Part shown: positions 47,001 through 53,650 of the stretch, piece by piece
Position numbering within the stretch: position 1 is the stretch's first letter
How the letters are laid out: each line of letters starts with the position of its first letter
Assembly: GCF_004027225.2 (NCBI RefSeq)
Contig: NC_046358.1
Location: 381,001 to 445,000, forward strand
From: Strigops habroptila
Lineage: Eukaryota > Chordata > Aves > Psittaciformes > Psittacidae
Reading direction: 5' to 3'
Length of the DNA stretch: 64,000 nucleotides
Notes under the pieces: model-generated
What the model was told of the DNA's origin: nothing
Database searches by the model: none
What the model saw: the letters and a program-made list of their open reading frames with translations, nothing else
Position numbers and translations under genes: made by a program

Positions 47001-48374
47001 TGCTCACCTGGACAGCCTGGAGGTTCTTCATTCGGTGAGTGGTGGAGATGTGCCATGTTCAGCTCTAGCCTGGGTCTTATGAGAGAAATTGCTTTGGTTT
47101 TCCTGGGCTTTGAGTTAGGCCAGACTGAGAGGTTCTACAGCTTCGTTGCAAGAGCAGTTTGCTGTGTGGCCAATTGTCTGAGCTGCCCCAGCATCAGTGA
47201 TGAGTGAGCCCAGTTAAGTGTGTTTGGTTTGGATGCTGCTCTCTGCAAGTAAATGACAAGCAGCTGCGCAAGGCTGAAAGAATCATAGAACCACAGAGTG
47301 GTTTGGGTTGGAAAAGACCTTAAAGCTCCTCCAGTTCCAACCCCCTGCCACGGGCAGGGACACCTTCCACTAGAGCAGGTTGCTCCAAGCCCCTGTGTCC
47401 AACCTGGCCTTGAACACTGCCAGGGATGGGGCAGCCACAGCTTCTCTGGGAAAAGTCTGTGCCAGCGCCTCAGCACCCTCACAGGGAAGAGCTTCTGCCT
47501 AAGAGCTCATCTCAATCTCCCCTCTGGCAGGTTAAAGCCATTCCCCTTGGCCTGTCCCTACAGGCCCTTGTCCAAAACCCCTCTCCAGGTTTCCTGGAGC
47601 CCCTTTAGGCACTGGAGCTGCTCTAAGGTCTCCCCTTCAGGAGCCTTCTCTTCTCCAGGCTGCCCCAGCCCAGCTCTCTCAGCCTGGCTCCAGAGCAGAG
47701 CTGCTCCAGCCCTCGCAGCAGCTCCGGGGCCTCCTCTGGCCTCGCTCCAGCAGCTCCATGTCCCTCTTGTGCTGTTGCCCCAGAGCTGGATCAGGACTGC
47801 AGGGGGGGTCTCACAGAGCGCAGCAGAGGGGCAGGATCCCCTCCCTGACCTGCTGCTCACGCTCTGGGGGTGCAGCCCAGCACACGGGGGGGTTCTGGGC
47901 TCAAGCACACACTGAAGCCGGGTCATGGGGAGCTTCTCCTCACCCAGCACCCCAGGAGGTGTGGAGATGGCCCAAAGCAACAACAGTCCTTGCTCTGTGC
48001 AGTGTGCTGTGGTGTTACACTCTGCAAGAGTGGCAGTGGTCAGGCTCCCGGCAGCAGACACATATTGCAAGTGAATTGCTGCCATCAGCAGTTTTAGAGA
48101 TCTCCAGCCCAAAGGCTCACGTGGGTCACATTATCCCAAGGACACTTGCATCCAGAACAGCCCTGTTGGGTTTGCTGTGTATGAAATAGCTTATTCACAT
48201 CCCTGCTTCATGTTTGGTTTCCTTTTCAGTGACATCACCCTACGGTATAAGGAGATCAGGAGACAGAAGCAAGAGCACAAACATGAAAAGGACAAATGCT
48301 TGAGCAATGGTGATGGACACTCAGCAATGCTGGAGGAACAAAACGGGAACAAACTAAGGGAGAGGAAACTCTGA
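10901..48374 (+). CDS. PTDSS2: PTDSS2, phosphatidylserine synthase 2, 12 coding exons
   Basis: Joined exons: 10901-11043, 19779-19880, 26683-26765, 32369-32436, 34460-34594, 35693-35743, 37314-37427, 38992-39110, 39794-39908, 42022-42167, 46849-47034, 48230-48374. The total is 1407 nt, 468 residues plus TGA, against 487 in human, with all phases consistent. The enzyme works in the ER and mitochondria-associated membranes, exchanging the ethanolamine head group of phosphatidylethanolamine for serine. The sequence follows human PTDSS2 closely: [61 protein letters not shown] and [13 protein letters not shown]. Hydrophobic segments lie near residues 53-69, 83-103, 111-132, 200-218, 302-350, 370-385 and 390-418. 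An NET glycosylation sequon is at about 168. The start context GCCGCCATGA is strong. The C-terminal tail is basic and diverges from human. Confidence 0.97.
11438..11925 (+). mobile_element. CR1 LINE fragment
   Basis: Sense 3' part of CR1. The decayed ORF2 tail is still readable: [20 protein letters not shown], then [18 protein letters not shown]. The 3' UTR ends CCAACCTGGTTGATTCTGTG. It lies only about 395 bp downstream of PTDSS2 exon 1. Confidence 0.95.
13481..13740. repeat. AT-rich minisatellite, five copies of about 52-62 bp
   Basis: Five copies of a unit beginning near 13481, 13531, 13591, 13647 and 13703. Each contains TGGAATAACAAGTTACATG or a one- or two-base variant, separated by TATA-rich spacers. 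The core in copies 1 and 3 can fold as a small hairpin (AACTTG and CAAGTT arms). Confidence 0.93.
15146..15223. repeat. 38-bp tandem duplication
   Basis: The segment TTGGAAATACAGCCTTGGTA followed by ATCATGGGATGGTGAGGG occurs twice back to back, with two base differences. The second copy runs into a CR1 tail scrap. Confidence 0.85.
15204..15250 (-). mobile_element. CR1 3' tail scrap
   Basis: GGGTTGGAAAGGACCTGAAG followed by GTCACCTAGTTC resembles the reverse complement of the CR1 3' end. It is too short to assign to a subfamily. Confidence 0.5.
15657..15880 (+). mobile_element. CR1 LINE fragment
   Basis: Begins at GGAGGTTTAGATGGAGCTGA and ends CCAACCTGGGTGATTCCATC. It is 5'-truncated relative to the copy at 11438-11925 and otherwise very similar to it. 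Confidence 0.93.
16891..17198 (+). mobile_element. CR1 LINE fragment with internal deletion
   Basis: Begins AGGAGGGACGTGGAGCTGCT and matches the 10187 copy through GAGGGGAGATTGAGATG. It then jumps straight to the terminal AGGTCCCCTCCAACACAAAT and TGTGATTCT. About 150 bp of the 3' region present in other copies is missing. Confidence 0.93.
19083..19149. repeat. Three tandem copies of a 22-23 bp unit
   Basis: Units begin TGGTTCTGAGGGCACCCAC, TGGTTCTGCAGGTACCAGC and TGGTTCTGTGGGCACCCAC. They lie in PTDSS2 intron 1. Confidence 0.7.
19779..19880 (+). CDS. PTDSS2: PTDSS2 exon 2
   Basis: 102 nt after acceptor CATTATAG, before donor GTAAAT. It completes Trp48 and encodes [18 protein letters not shown], the first membrane segment, then [14 protein letters not shown]. 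Confidence 0.97.
20112..20172 (+). mobile_element. CR1 short fragment
   Basis: GGGGCTTGGAGCAACCTGGT and then CTAGTGGAAGGTGTCC are the CR1 3' UTR segment present in the longer copies. Confidence 0.75.
20992..21298 (+). mobile_element. CR1 LINE fragment
   Basis: Sense 3' end: GAAGCTCTTCCCTGTGAGGG, CAGTGTTCAAGGCCAGGTTG and tail AGGCTGGGATTCTATTCTGT. It carries the CAGGGTGCCCAGAG diagnostic version. Confidence 0.95.
23559..23990 (+). mobile_element. CR1 LINE fragment
   Basis: The decayed ORF2 tail reads [20 protein letters not shown]. The 3' UTR ends CCAACCCAAACCATTCCATG. It carries the CAGACTTTTCCCAGAG diagnostic version. Confidence 0.95.
25497..25764 (-). mobile_element. CR1 LINE fragment
   Basis: Reverse orientation: tail CATAGACTCACAGC, then TTTGGAAGGGACCTTAAAGC. 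After an internal deletion it resumes at CAATCTCCCCTCTGGCAGG-like sequence and runs to CTCTCTCAGCCTGG. Confidence 0.93.
26683..26765 (+). CDS. PTDSS2: PTDSS2 exon 3
   Basis: 83 nt after acceptor CTTTCAG, before donor GTAATT. It encodes [20 protein letters not shown] and then PFSRPHP, virtually identical to human. Confidence 0.97.
29779..29797. repeat. GGAA microsatellite
   Basis: A short run of GAAGGAAGGAAGGAAG, about four units. Confidence 0.8.
30861..31390 (-). mobile_element. CR1 LINE fragment, 530 bp
   Basis: Reverse orientation, from tail ACCATGGAATCAACCAGG through the ORF2 tail region (CCAGACTAAACCCCCCCAGG) to GGGGCCCAGAACTGACACAG. It extends further 5' than the related copies at 7179 and 36250. 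Confidence 0.95.
32369..32436 (+). CDS. PTDSS2: PTDSS2 exon 4
   Basis: 68 nt after acceptor CTCTGTAG, before donor GTAAGT. It encodes the membrane segment [18 protein letters not shown] and then ILFQ. Confidence 0.97.
32437..34459 (+). other. PTDSS2 intron 4
   Basis: 2.0 kb with a CR1 fragment at 32970-33300. Nothing else is recognised. Confidence 0.8.
32970..33300 (-). mobile_element. CR1 LINE fragment
   Basis: Tail TCATAGAATCCAACCAAACC, then GTGTTGGAAGAGACCTAAAA, GGGCAGGGACACCTTCCACT and on to CTCCAGGTTTCCTGTAG. It carries the TTTTCCCAGAG-type diagnostic version. Confidence 0.95.
34460..34594 (+). CDS. PTDSS2: PTDSS2 exon 5
   Basis: 135 nt, phase 0 at both ends, with acceptor CTTGCAG and donor GTAAGA. 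It encodes the luminal or cytosolic loop [14 protein letters not shown], then [18 protein letters not shown] and [10 protein letters not shown]. Confidence 0.97.
34595..35692 (+). other. PTDSS2 intron 5
   Basis: 1.1 kb with a short CR1 tail at 34941-35044. Nothing else is recognised. Confidence 0.8.
34941..35044 (-). mobile_element. CR1 3' tail fragment
   Basis: GAGTCACAGAGTGGTTTGGG, then TTGGAAGGGACCTTAAAGAT and CAGGGACACCTTCTGC. About 100 bp, 5'-truncated. Confidence 0.9.
35693..35743 (+). CDS. PTDSS2: PTDSS2 exon 6
   Basis: 51 nt, phase 0 at both ends, with acceptor TTTATAG and donor GTAAGA. It encodes [17 protein letters not shown]. Human has Leu at the second F of HFF. Confidence 0.96.
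35744..37313 (+). other. PTDSS2 intron 6
   Basis: 1.6 kb with a CR1 fragment at 36250-36704. Nothing else is recognised. Confidence 0.8.
36250..36704 (-). mobile_element. CR1 LINE fragment with two adjacent 3' tails
   Basis: The left end has one CR1-like tail (AATCACAGAATCACAGCTTG, GAGGGGCCTCAAGG). It is followed at once by a second tail (ATCATAGAATCCTAGAATCA, ACCAGGTTGGAAAAGAC) that continues into a full fragment ending near CTTGTGCTCCAG. Confidence 0.93.
37314..37427 (+). CDS. PTDSS2: PTDSS2 exon 7
   Basis: 114 nt, phase 0 at both ends, with acceptor TATACAG and donor GTACGT. It encodes [20 protein letters not shown] and then [18 protein letters not shown], a core stretch of the family apparently identical to human. 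Confidence 0.97.
37428..38991 (+). other. PTDSS2 intron 7
   Basis: 1.6 kb with no CR1 seen. A degenerate repeat of CAGTAAATATT occurs at about 37875-37965. The intron ends in the duplicated acceptor region described separately. Confidence 0.8.
38912..39039 (+). repeat. 64-bp tandem duplication of the PTDSS2 exon 8 splice acceptor
   Basis: Copy 1 is 38912-38975 and copy 2 is 38976-39039. Both contain TCTCCTTTCAG followed by 48 exon-like bases differing at three positions. Copy 1 reads [16 protein letters not shown] and copy 2 reads [16 protein letters not shown]. Copy 1 has no donor of its own, so it is an alternative acceptor, not a separate exon. Confidence 0.95.
38992..39110 (+). CDS. PTDSS2: PTDSS2 exon 8
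   Basis: 119 nt using the downstream of two near-identical acceptors (AG at 990-991 of this kilobase), with donor GTAAGT. It encodes [19 protein letters not shown] and then [15 protein letters not shown]. The upstream duplicate acceptor at 38927 would add 64 nt, shift the frame and stop at 39015-39017. The downstream site is therefore the productive one. Confidence 0.95.
39794..39908 (+). CDS. PTDSS2: PTDSS2 exon 9
   Basis: 115 nt after acceptor TTTTCAG, before donor GTAAGG. It completes Lys272 and encodes [20 protein letters not shown], then the start of a membrane segment ending CGIIFV. Confidence 0.97.
39909..42021 (+). other. PTDSS2 introns 8 and 9 region
   Basis: Intron 8 (39111-39793) and intron 9 (39909-42021) contain no recognisable gene or CR1 copy. 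Intron 9 holds a 20-bp tandem repeat at 41107-41157. Confidence 0.75.
41107..41157. repeat. 20-bp tandem repeat, about 2.5 copies
   Basis: CATCAGTGAACACGAGCTCA, then CATCACTGAACACACGTTCA, then a partial CATCACCTGAG. Confidence 0.75.
42022..42167 (+). CDS. PTDSS2: PTDSS2 exon 10
   Basis: 146 nt after acceptor TTCTCAG, before donor GTAAGC. It encodes [20 protein letters not shown], then [20 protein letters not shown] and MDDP, matching human. Confidence 0.97.
42168..46848 (+). other. PTDSS2 intron 10
   Basis: 4.7 kb without a clear CR1 copy, tandem repeat or exon. Several open frames of 60-140 codons occur on both strands, but none matches a protein I know. Confidence 0.75.
46849..47034 (+). 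CDS. PTDSS2: PTDSS2 exon 11
   Basis: 186 nt after acceptor TCCTGCAG, before donor GTGAGT. It encodes [40 protein letters not shown] and the last membrane segment ending TAWRFFI. Confidence 0.97.
47280..47957 (-). mobile_element. CR1 LINE fragment, longest in the window (about 680 bp)
   Basis: Tail AATCATAGAACCACAGAGTG, then GGTTTGGGTTGGAAAAGACC, the 3' UTR and the ORF2 tail. It continues into AGAGCTGGATCAGGACTGCA, CTCACGCTCTGGGGGTGCAG and CACCCAGCACCCCAG, which is the deeper ORF2 region. It lies in PTDSS2 intron 11 (47035-48229), antisense to the gene. Confidence 0.95.
48230..48374 (+). CDS. PTDSS2: PTDSS2 exon 12 (coding part)
   Basis: 145 nt after acceptor CTTTTCAG, ending in TGA at 48372-48374. 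It encodes [18 protein letters not shown], then a charged cytosolic tail that differs from the human C-terminus and ends LRERKL. Confidence 0.95.
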
Positions 48375-49558
48375 GCCATGGACAGAAGGCTGAGAGGAAC
48401 CCGTAGTGCTCAAGTTGGCCTGGTGGACAGTTTCAACCTTATCCTACCTAACTCGTACTTGTCATTGTTAGCTTTCCAAGGTGTGAAATCCTCTCGGGGA
48501 AGAGATGTCACTTGGGCATACATACACACCCTTTCTCCTCGTGTGCACCTGGTCAGAGAGGGGGAAAGTCTGTGTAGAGGGAAGTGAGAACTAACACCAC
48601 TGCAACGAGACAGGATCTTCATCCTGCCATATTTTATGTCTTCCTTGCAAACCAGGTTTGGAGATGAGGGGCTTTACAACAAAGTGCAAAGGGAACGTAG
48701 CTGATCTAGCCAGTAAACTGTGAGATTTCCATGGGATGTTTGGGCATTAGGAACACTTGGTTGGAGTGTGCAGATTCCAGGCACAGGGAATGAGCTATTT
48801 TTTTAATGCTGAAACTACCTTGAGCTGTGCAGTGAGATCGTGTCAAGTGTCCAGCCAGCACTTCACTGCAGCGACATGAGCACAGGGAAACCTGTGCCCA
48901 GGCTGCACAACCTGCACCGTGTCCCACACTCCGCTGCTGTTACAGCCCCTGCAGCACGGGGGCCATTGCCTTTCTCTGAACTGACTTCCAGCATCCTGGA
49001 ATAGCCTACAGGAGGTTTGTGTTGTATCACAGCTCTGGGGAGACAGACGGCTTCTCCTTAGTTCTTTTGTTTTAATTTATCTTTTAGTCTTGGTCATCTC
49101 TTAAATGTGAGGGAGGGGTAAATAAGAAAGGTCAACCTGCCTTTTCTGTATGTGAAGTATAACTTATTACAAGCAGAAACTGGGAGTAGTTGCTCCATCA
49201 GTCTTAAGCTGTTTGCCTTATTCTCAGCTCTTTTCCTTTGTTCTCACGAGGGTTTCCTGCCTGGTCCGTGCTGTACGGGGCGCCTCAGGCTCTGCACCCT
49301 TCAGAGCTGCCCCATTGCCCCCGAGGTAGCTCCAGACCGAGCAGCCCCCCCGGGTCTGGCCGGATGAGCCCTCCCTGGTGTCACACAGAACAGACCAAGC
49401 ACGTCATCGTGCTGCCCGTGCAGCAGCAGGGGTCTGCAGGCCGGGCCAGGCCAGGCAGCATTCCTGCTGTGACTCAGCGTCTGGGAGAAGACACTGGAAA
49501 CCTGGGCTGTGTTTCAGGGGGGGTGTTTGGCTCCTTATTCCAAAATGTGAGGTGCGGC

Positions 49559-49564
49559 ATTAAA
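49559..49564 (+). terminator. PTDSS2: Candidate proximal poly(A) signal (ATTAAA)
   Basis: The common variant hexamer, followed 40-50 bp later by a TTGTGT element. It would give a short 3' UTR of about 1.2 kb. Confidence 0.4.
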
Positions 49565-50592
49565 CATCAGTTCTGTCACCTCTGCTCAGCACCTTTGCCT
49601 TGTGTCCAAGGCACCGATGTAACCGCATCACTAATGCAGTGACCTAACGTGGCTGTCAAGGGATGCTCTTCAGGGAGGTGTTTATCCGGGACAACCTGAC
49701 ATGAGCAACCACCACCACCCCTAAAGCTGGGAGTGCAGCCCCAGACTCGAAGTGGCAGGAGAGCTGCAGAGCTGCTGCCTGGCAAACATCCACAGTTTTG
49801 ATGTGGTTTGGTCTCATGTGTGAGTGACAACCAAGACCCAGGTTTCTCCCATGTTTGCAGTGACCTGGACACTTCCCACCCATGGGGAACAGCTCGGCAC
49901 TGGGGCAGGCTCAGCTGATGGAGGTTTGGTTGCAGCTGAAGAGCTCCACGGGTGAAGCAGAGCTGATGGGACAGGGGTGAGGCAGAGGAGGGTGACCAAG
50001 GTGGGAGGAAGCACCAAGCTCCTTCCTGGAGTATGTGCAATGTTCTGTGGATAGTCGTGCAACGGCTGCTCATAGGTGCTAGTGTTGTGCTGCTGTGAGG
50101 TAGTGACGAGTACTATGTACTATGTGTAGTAGCGCTGACGAGGCTGGAAACGGGCAGTGCTGACTTGAGCAGGGATTTGTTTCCATCCCTTTCCCCCTGG
50201 AGTCGTTCCAGCCCAGCTTTAGCCCAGTCTCACAGCCCGTGGCTGGCTGTGGTAGCTCCTCCCGGCTCAGCGAGGCTCAGGTCAGTGTATCTCTGTTCTG
50301 CTGTAGCCCTGTTCCCTGCATGGAGCAGGTAACAGGCAGACCTGGGAGAATCCATCACTGTTCCTCCTCCCAAAGACCTGCTGAGATACATCTGGAGCAC
50401 CCGGTGAGGAACACCCAGGGTTGTGGTGCGCCTGTACCCCAGCGACAGGCGCTGCGGCCGCTGTGTTGTAGGTACTCACTGTGTAGGTCCCCTGGTAACA
50501 ATTCTGGAGCTTTGACCTCATACATAAACCACCGACTCGTTTGTCTTCATCTAAACAGCTTTTACGGTTAGTCTGGGTGCCTGAACCCGTGT

Positions 50593-50598
50593 AATAAA
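50593..50598 (+). terminator. PTDSS2: Candidate distal poly(A) signal (AATAAA)
   Basis: The canonical hexamer, followed within 30 bp by a strong GT-rich stretch (TGTTTGTTTGCTGCTGTGTT). This arrangement is typical of a used cleavage site. Confidence 0.6.
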
Positions 50599-50625
50599 GC
50601 GATGTTTGTTTGCTGCTGTGTTCTT

Positions 50626-52840
50626 TGGTACAACGGCTCTCCTGGTCTCTCGTCATCCTGCGTGGAGCTGGGACTGAGGGTCTGAATTCCCGCAGAAAGG
50701 CTGCTGCATTGGCACTGTCCACATGGATGCTCAAGGTAATGAACTTGTCCAGATTCCAGGGAAATGGATGGTACATCCCTTGGTCAACTGCTGGAATTCA
50801 GAAGTGGTTCTTACAAGGGTATGAGGTGGGCTCGGACTATGCACGACCCCCTGAGTGACTCTCTAGTCCCAGTGCTTCCCTTGCAGCCCAAGGCCTGGCA
50901 TTGCAGGGGGCTCATCGCTGCAATCTTGCCTGCTTTTAGGAATCCTTTTTTGATCAGCTTGAAGTGCTCAAAAGCAGCCTCAAGCAGAGATGATGAAAGG
51001 AGAGATGATGAGCCCCACTTAAACAACATTTGGGTGGCATAAAATGAGACCACCCCGATGAAGAGGACGGAGCAGCAGGCTCCCGGTTCCACGCACATCT
51101 TGTGTCTTGCTGTGGGTTTTCTTGGCTGGCTTCCGTTGTCAGGAGACAGGAGCAGGATCTCTTCCCATGGGTTGTGCCCTCCTGTCTGCAAGGAGGTTCA
51201 GCAGAGGGGAGCTGTTGGCTTTACAAAGGAAAACGGAGGGGAATGGTGGGTGAGAACGTGCTGTGGGTGACTCTTGGAGGTGGTTTCTCTGTTTGGAGCA
51301 AGCTCGCAGGGATGCTTTGGGGTTCCTGGGTTTGATGTCCCCCAAGCCCACTTGTGTGGCCTGTTGGATTTAGGGCAGGATTTTAGGTGGTGGCTCCAGG
51401 TTGTCACTTGTTGGTAACTTGGGGGGCATCTGCCTGCACCCCTGTTCCTGTCCCCACTTGCACTGGTGCTCCACAGCCCTTACAGCCAGTGCCTCCCCCC
51501 TTGCCATACACATGGCTTCAGTCACTGCAGATGTGTCCTCCCAGGTGCAGAGCTAAGGGGAAGCAGCTGCTTTGGAGCATCTGAGGTTCCTAATTAGCTT
51601 TAATTGTATGTTAGTAATTAGCTTTAATTGCCTCAGAGACCACTCTGGAGGTACCTGCTTGCAGGTCTGTGATGGGCAGTGGGATGCGGCCATGAGCTTG
51701 AAGAGACAGGACCCAGAGGTGACCCCAAGAGGCTGCCAGTCCCAGGGGTCCCATAGGGACACAGTGTCTGATCCCTGTTGTGGATGGGGTTTGGGAACAG
51801 GGAGGAAGCCTTGGCCTGTGCTTTTCCTCTTTGTATACCAAGGGGAAAGACTGTTTTGGAGCCCAGAGCTCCTCTCCCACCTGGGCACCGTTTCTGGGTT
51901 ACAGTCAAAGCCTGGTCTGGTTTCTGCATGAAAGTTATTCCCTGATGGGAAAATCATGGGATCTTCTCCCATTGCTGCTGCTCCTGGATCGACCCGGCAC
52001 TGGTGAGCACTGGGCAGGGCACTGGGGGTCCTCTGGAGGGTATCTCTGCCCTGGGGTCAGCTGAGAGCCTCTTTGCGTGGGGTACACAGGCCATTCTGTT
52101 TTCTCCAAGCAAAGTGAGTCTCTCGCTGTGTGAAATTCCTCCTTGTCCCCCTGGGTCGGTGGCCTGGTGAGCTGTGTGAGGGCAGGGTTGTGGAGCAGGA
52201 ACAGGGAAGATCTCAGTCCACAGAGAGCAGGTTGGAGCCTGGCTTCAGCGCAGGCACCGCAGCGGGTGCTGAGCTCCTGGTCTCGATGTGCCAAAGGGCT
52301 TCGCAGGCCACGGCCCCTGCAAATGGCTCCTGGTGCCTTGGAGGAGGCTCCACGGCTGCTGCACCGGGAGGGGAGCTGAGGGGTTGCCATCATGACCAGA
52401 CCTTGCACCGGACCCCCCCAAGGACCCTGCACGGCGCTGGGATGGAGGATGGAGGCGGCTGGAGCTCCCGTCCCATCCCTTCAGCGGGAGCCGCAGCCTG
52501 GATGCCTGCAGCAGGGAGAGGTGAGGGACCGGGGGTTCGGCTCTTGCGGATGATCCAGATCTCGACTGGCACCTCCTGGGGGCAAAGGCAGGGACACGGG
52601 AACTGATGGAGGGAAACACTAATGGGGGTGCACGGGGTGAAGTAGGAGCTGAAGACGTGGAGGTGCTGCGGGGGGAGCGGAGGCTGGTGATGGATCAGGG
52701 CGTCCCTGTGCAGCAGGAGGTGGATTTGGGGCTGCAGGATGCTGCTGCTGTGAAGCCGGAGCACGGCTTGGGGAGCCCCAAACCCGGGGGAAGCGGGGGG
52801 GTGTCAAGCAGAAGCTGTCTCTGGTTCACCCCAGCACCGA
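50626..52840. other. Intergenic DNA between PTDSS2 and the SYT12 island
   Basis: No gene recognised. It contains a duplicated AT-rich 16-mer at 51591-51630. A minus-strand open frame at 50811-51191 has a hydrophobic stretch but no family I can name. Confidence 0.55.
51591..51630. repeat. Direct repeat with TAATTA motifs
   Basis: TAATTAGCTTTAATTG occurs at 51591-51606 and 51615-51630. Each copy has a TAATTA homeodomain-type core. Confidence 0.8.
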
Positions 52841-52849
52841 AAATGCCCC

Positions 52850-53650
52850 TTTCCCCCCCACCCCCTCCGCCAAAGAAGCGATGAGCGGGGCCGCGGGTGG
52901 CTGGGGCCGAGGGGAGAGGTTCAGCCCCGGGGGATGCGGCACCCTGATGGCCCCTGAACCCCCCTTCAGCCCCCCCAAAGCCGGTCCCGGGAGGGGGATG
53001 ACGCTGAGACCGCCCCGCTCATTACACTGGTGAGCGGGAGCACCAGCCCCGCCCCCGGCGCCCGATGCGGGGGGGCAGAGCCGAGCCGGGCAACCCAGCG
53101 CATCCCATCGCATCCCGCATCGCCCGCAGCATCCCAGCGCATCCCGTATCGTAGCGCATCCCAGTTCCAGCGGAGCGGGAAGCGGAGCAGCGGCACCGGG
53201 CCCGGCTGGGAATCGCCGCACCCCCCGGGGCCGGGACCCGGCCCGTTACCGCGGCCGCTGATGCCGGAGCTGTGGGGGGGGTCCCGGTCCCCGTCCCCGC
53301 TCTCTTCCGATCCCCGGTGACTCCACCTGCCCCCAGGTATCGCTCAGTGGCGGCGGGATCCGGGGGCCGGGGTGGGAATGGGGCGGGATCTGGGCACCGG
53401 GATCGGGTCCAAGGCAGCGGGGAGCGAGTTTGGGCCCGAGCCCAAATCTCCGTGTTCGGTCAAGTTCTGGCTGCGGGTCCGTTTTCCCGGTGACAACCGC
53501 GGCAGCAGCTCGGTGGGTCCCGCTGCTCTGATGGAGGCCGGGCAGGATGAGGATGGGAGAGTGGAAAAGCTGCGCTCGGAGCCGGGACGGTGCGTGCGAG
53601 CAGCGGGGCTGGAGGGGAGGATGATGCTGCTGGAGCACCGAGCTCACCCG
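52850..53650 (+). promoter_or_regulatory. CpG island, probable SYT12 promoter and 5' UTR exon
   Basis: CpG-dense sequence about 2.2-3 kb upstream of the first SYT12 coding exon. That coding exon has an acceptor before its ATG, so a 5' UTR exon must lie upstream. A good donor, CTG|GTGAGC, occurs at 53029/53030 and is a candidate exon end. The transcription start is not visible. Confidence 0.55.
53094..53165. repeat. Degenerate tandem repeat of CCCAGCGCAT
   Basis: Five or so imperfect copies of a 10-bp unit (CCCAGCGCAT, CCCATCGCAT, CCCAGCGCAT and variants) inside the SYT12 CpG island. Confidence 0.75.

Larger units (their letters stand above)
48375..50625 (+). other. PTDSS2 3' UTR (inferred)
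   Basis: The sequence after TGA has no CR1 copy. It contains an ATTAAA at 49559-49564 and an AATAAA at 50593-50598, giving 3' UTRs of roughly 1.2 or 2.2 kb. Confidence 0.55.

Noticed and set aside
50670..50780. A minus-strand stretch faintly like the end of a retrotransposon Gag (LDKFITLSIHVD)
   Set aside because: The likeness covers only about a dozen residues. No zinc knuckle, protease or reverse transcriptase sequence is nearby, and no LTR pair was found.
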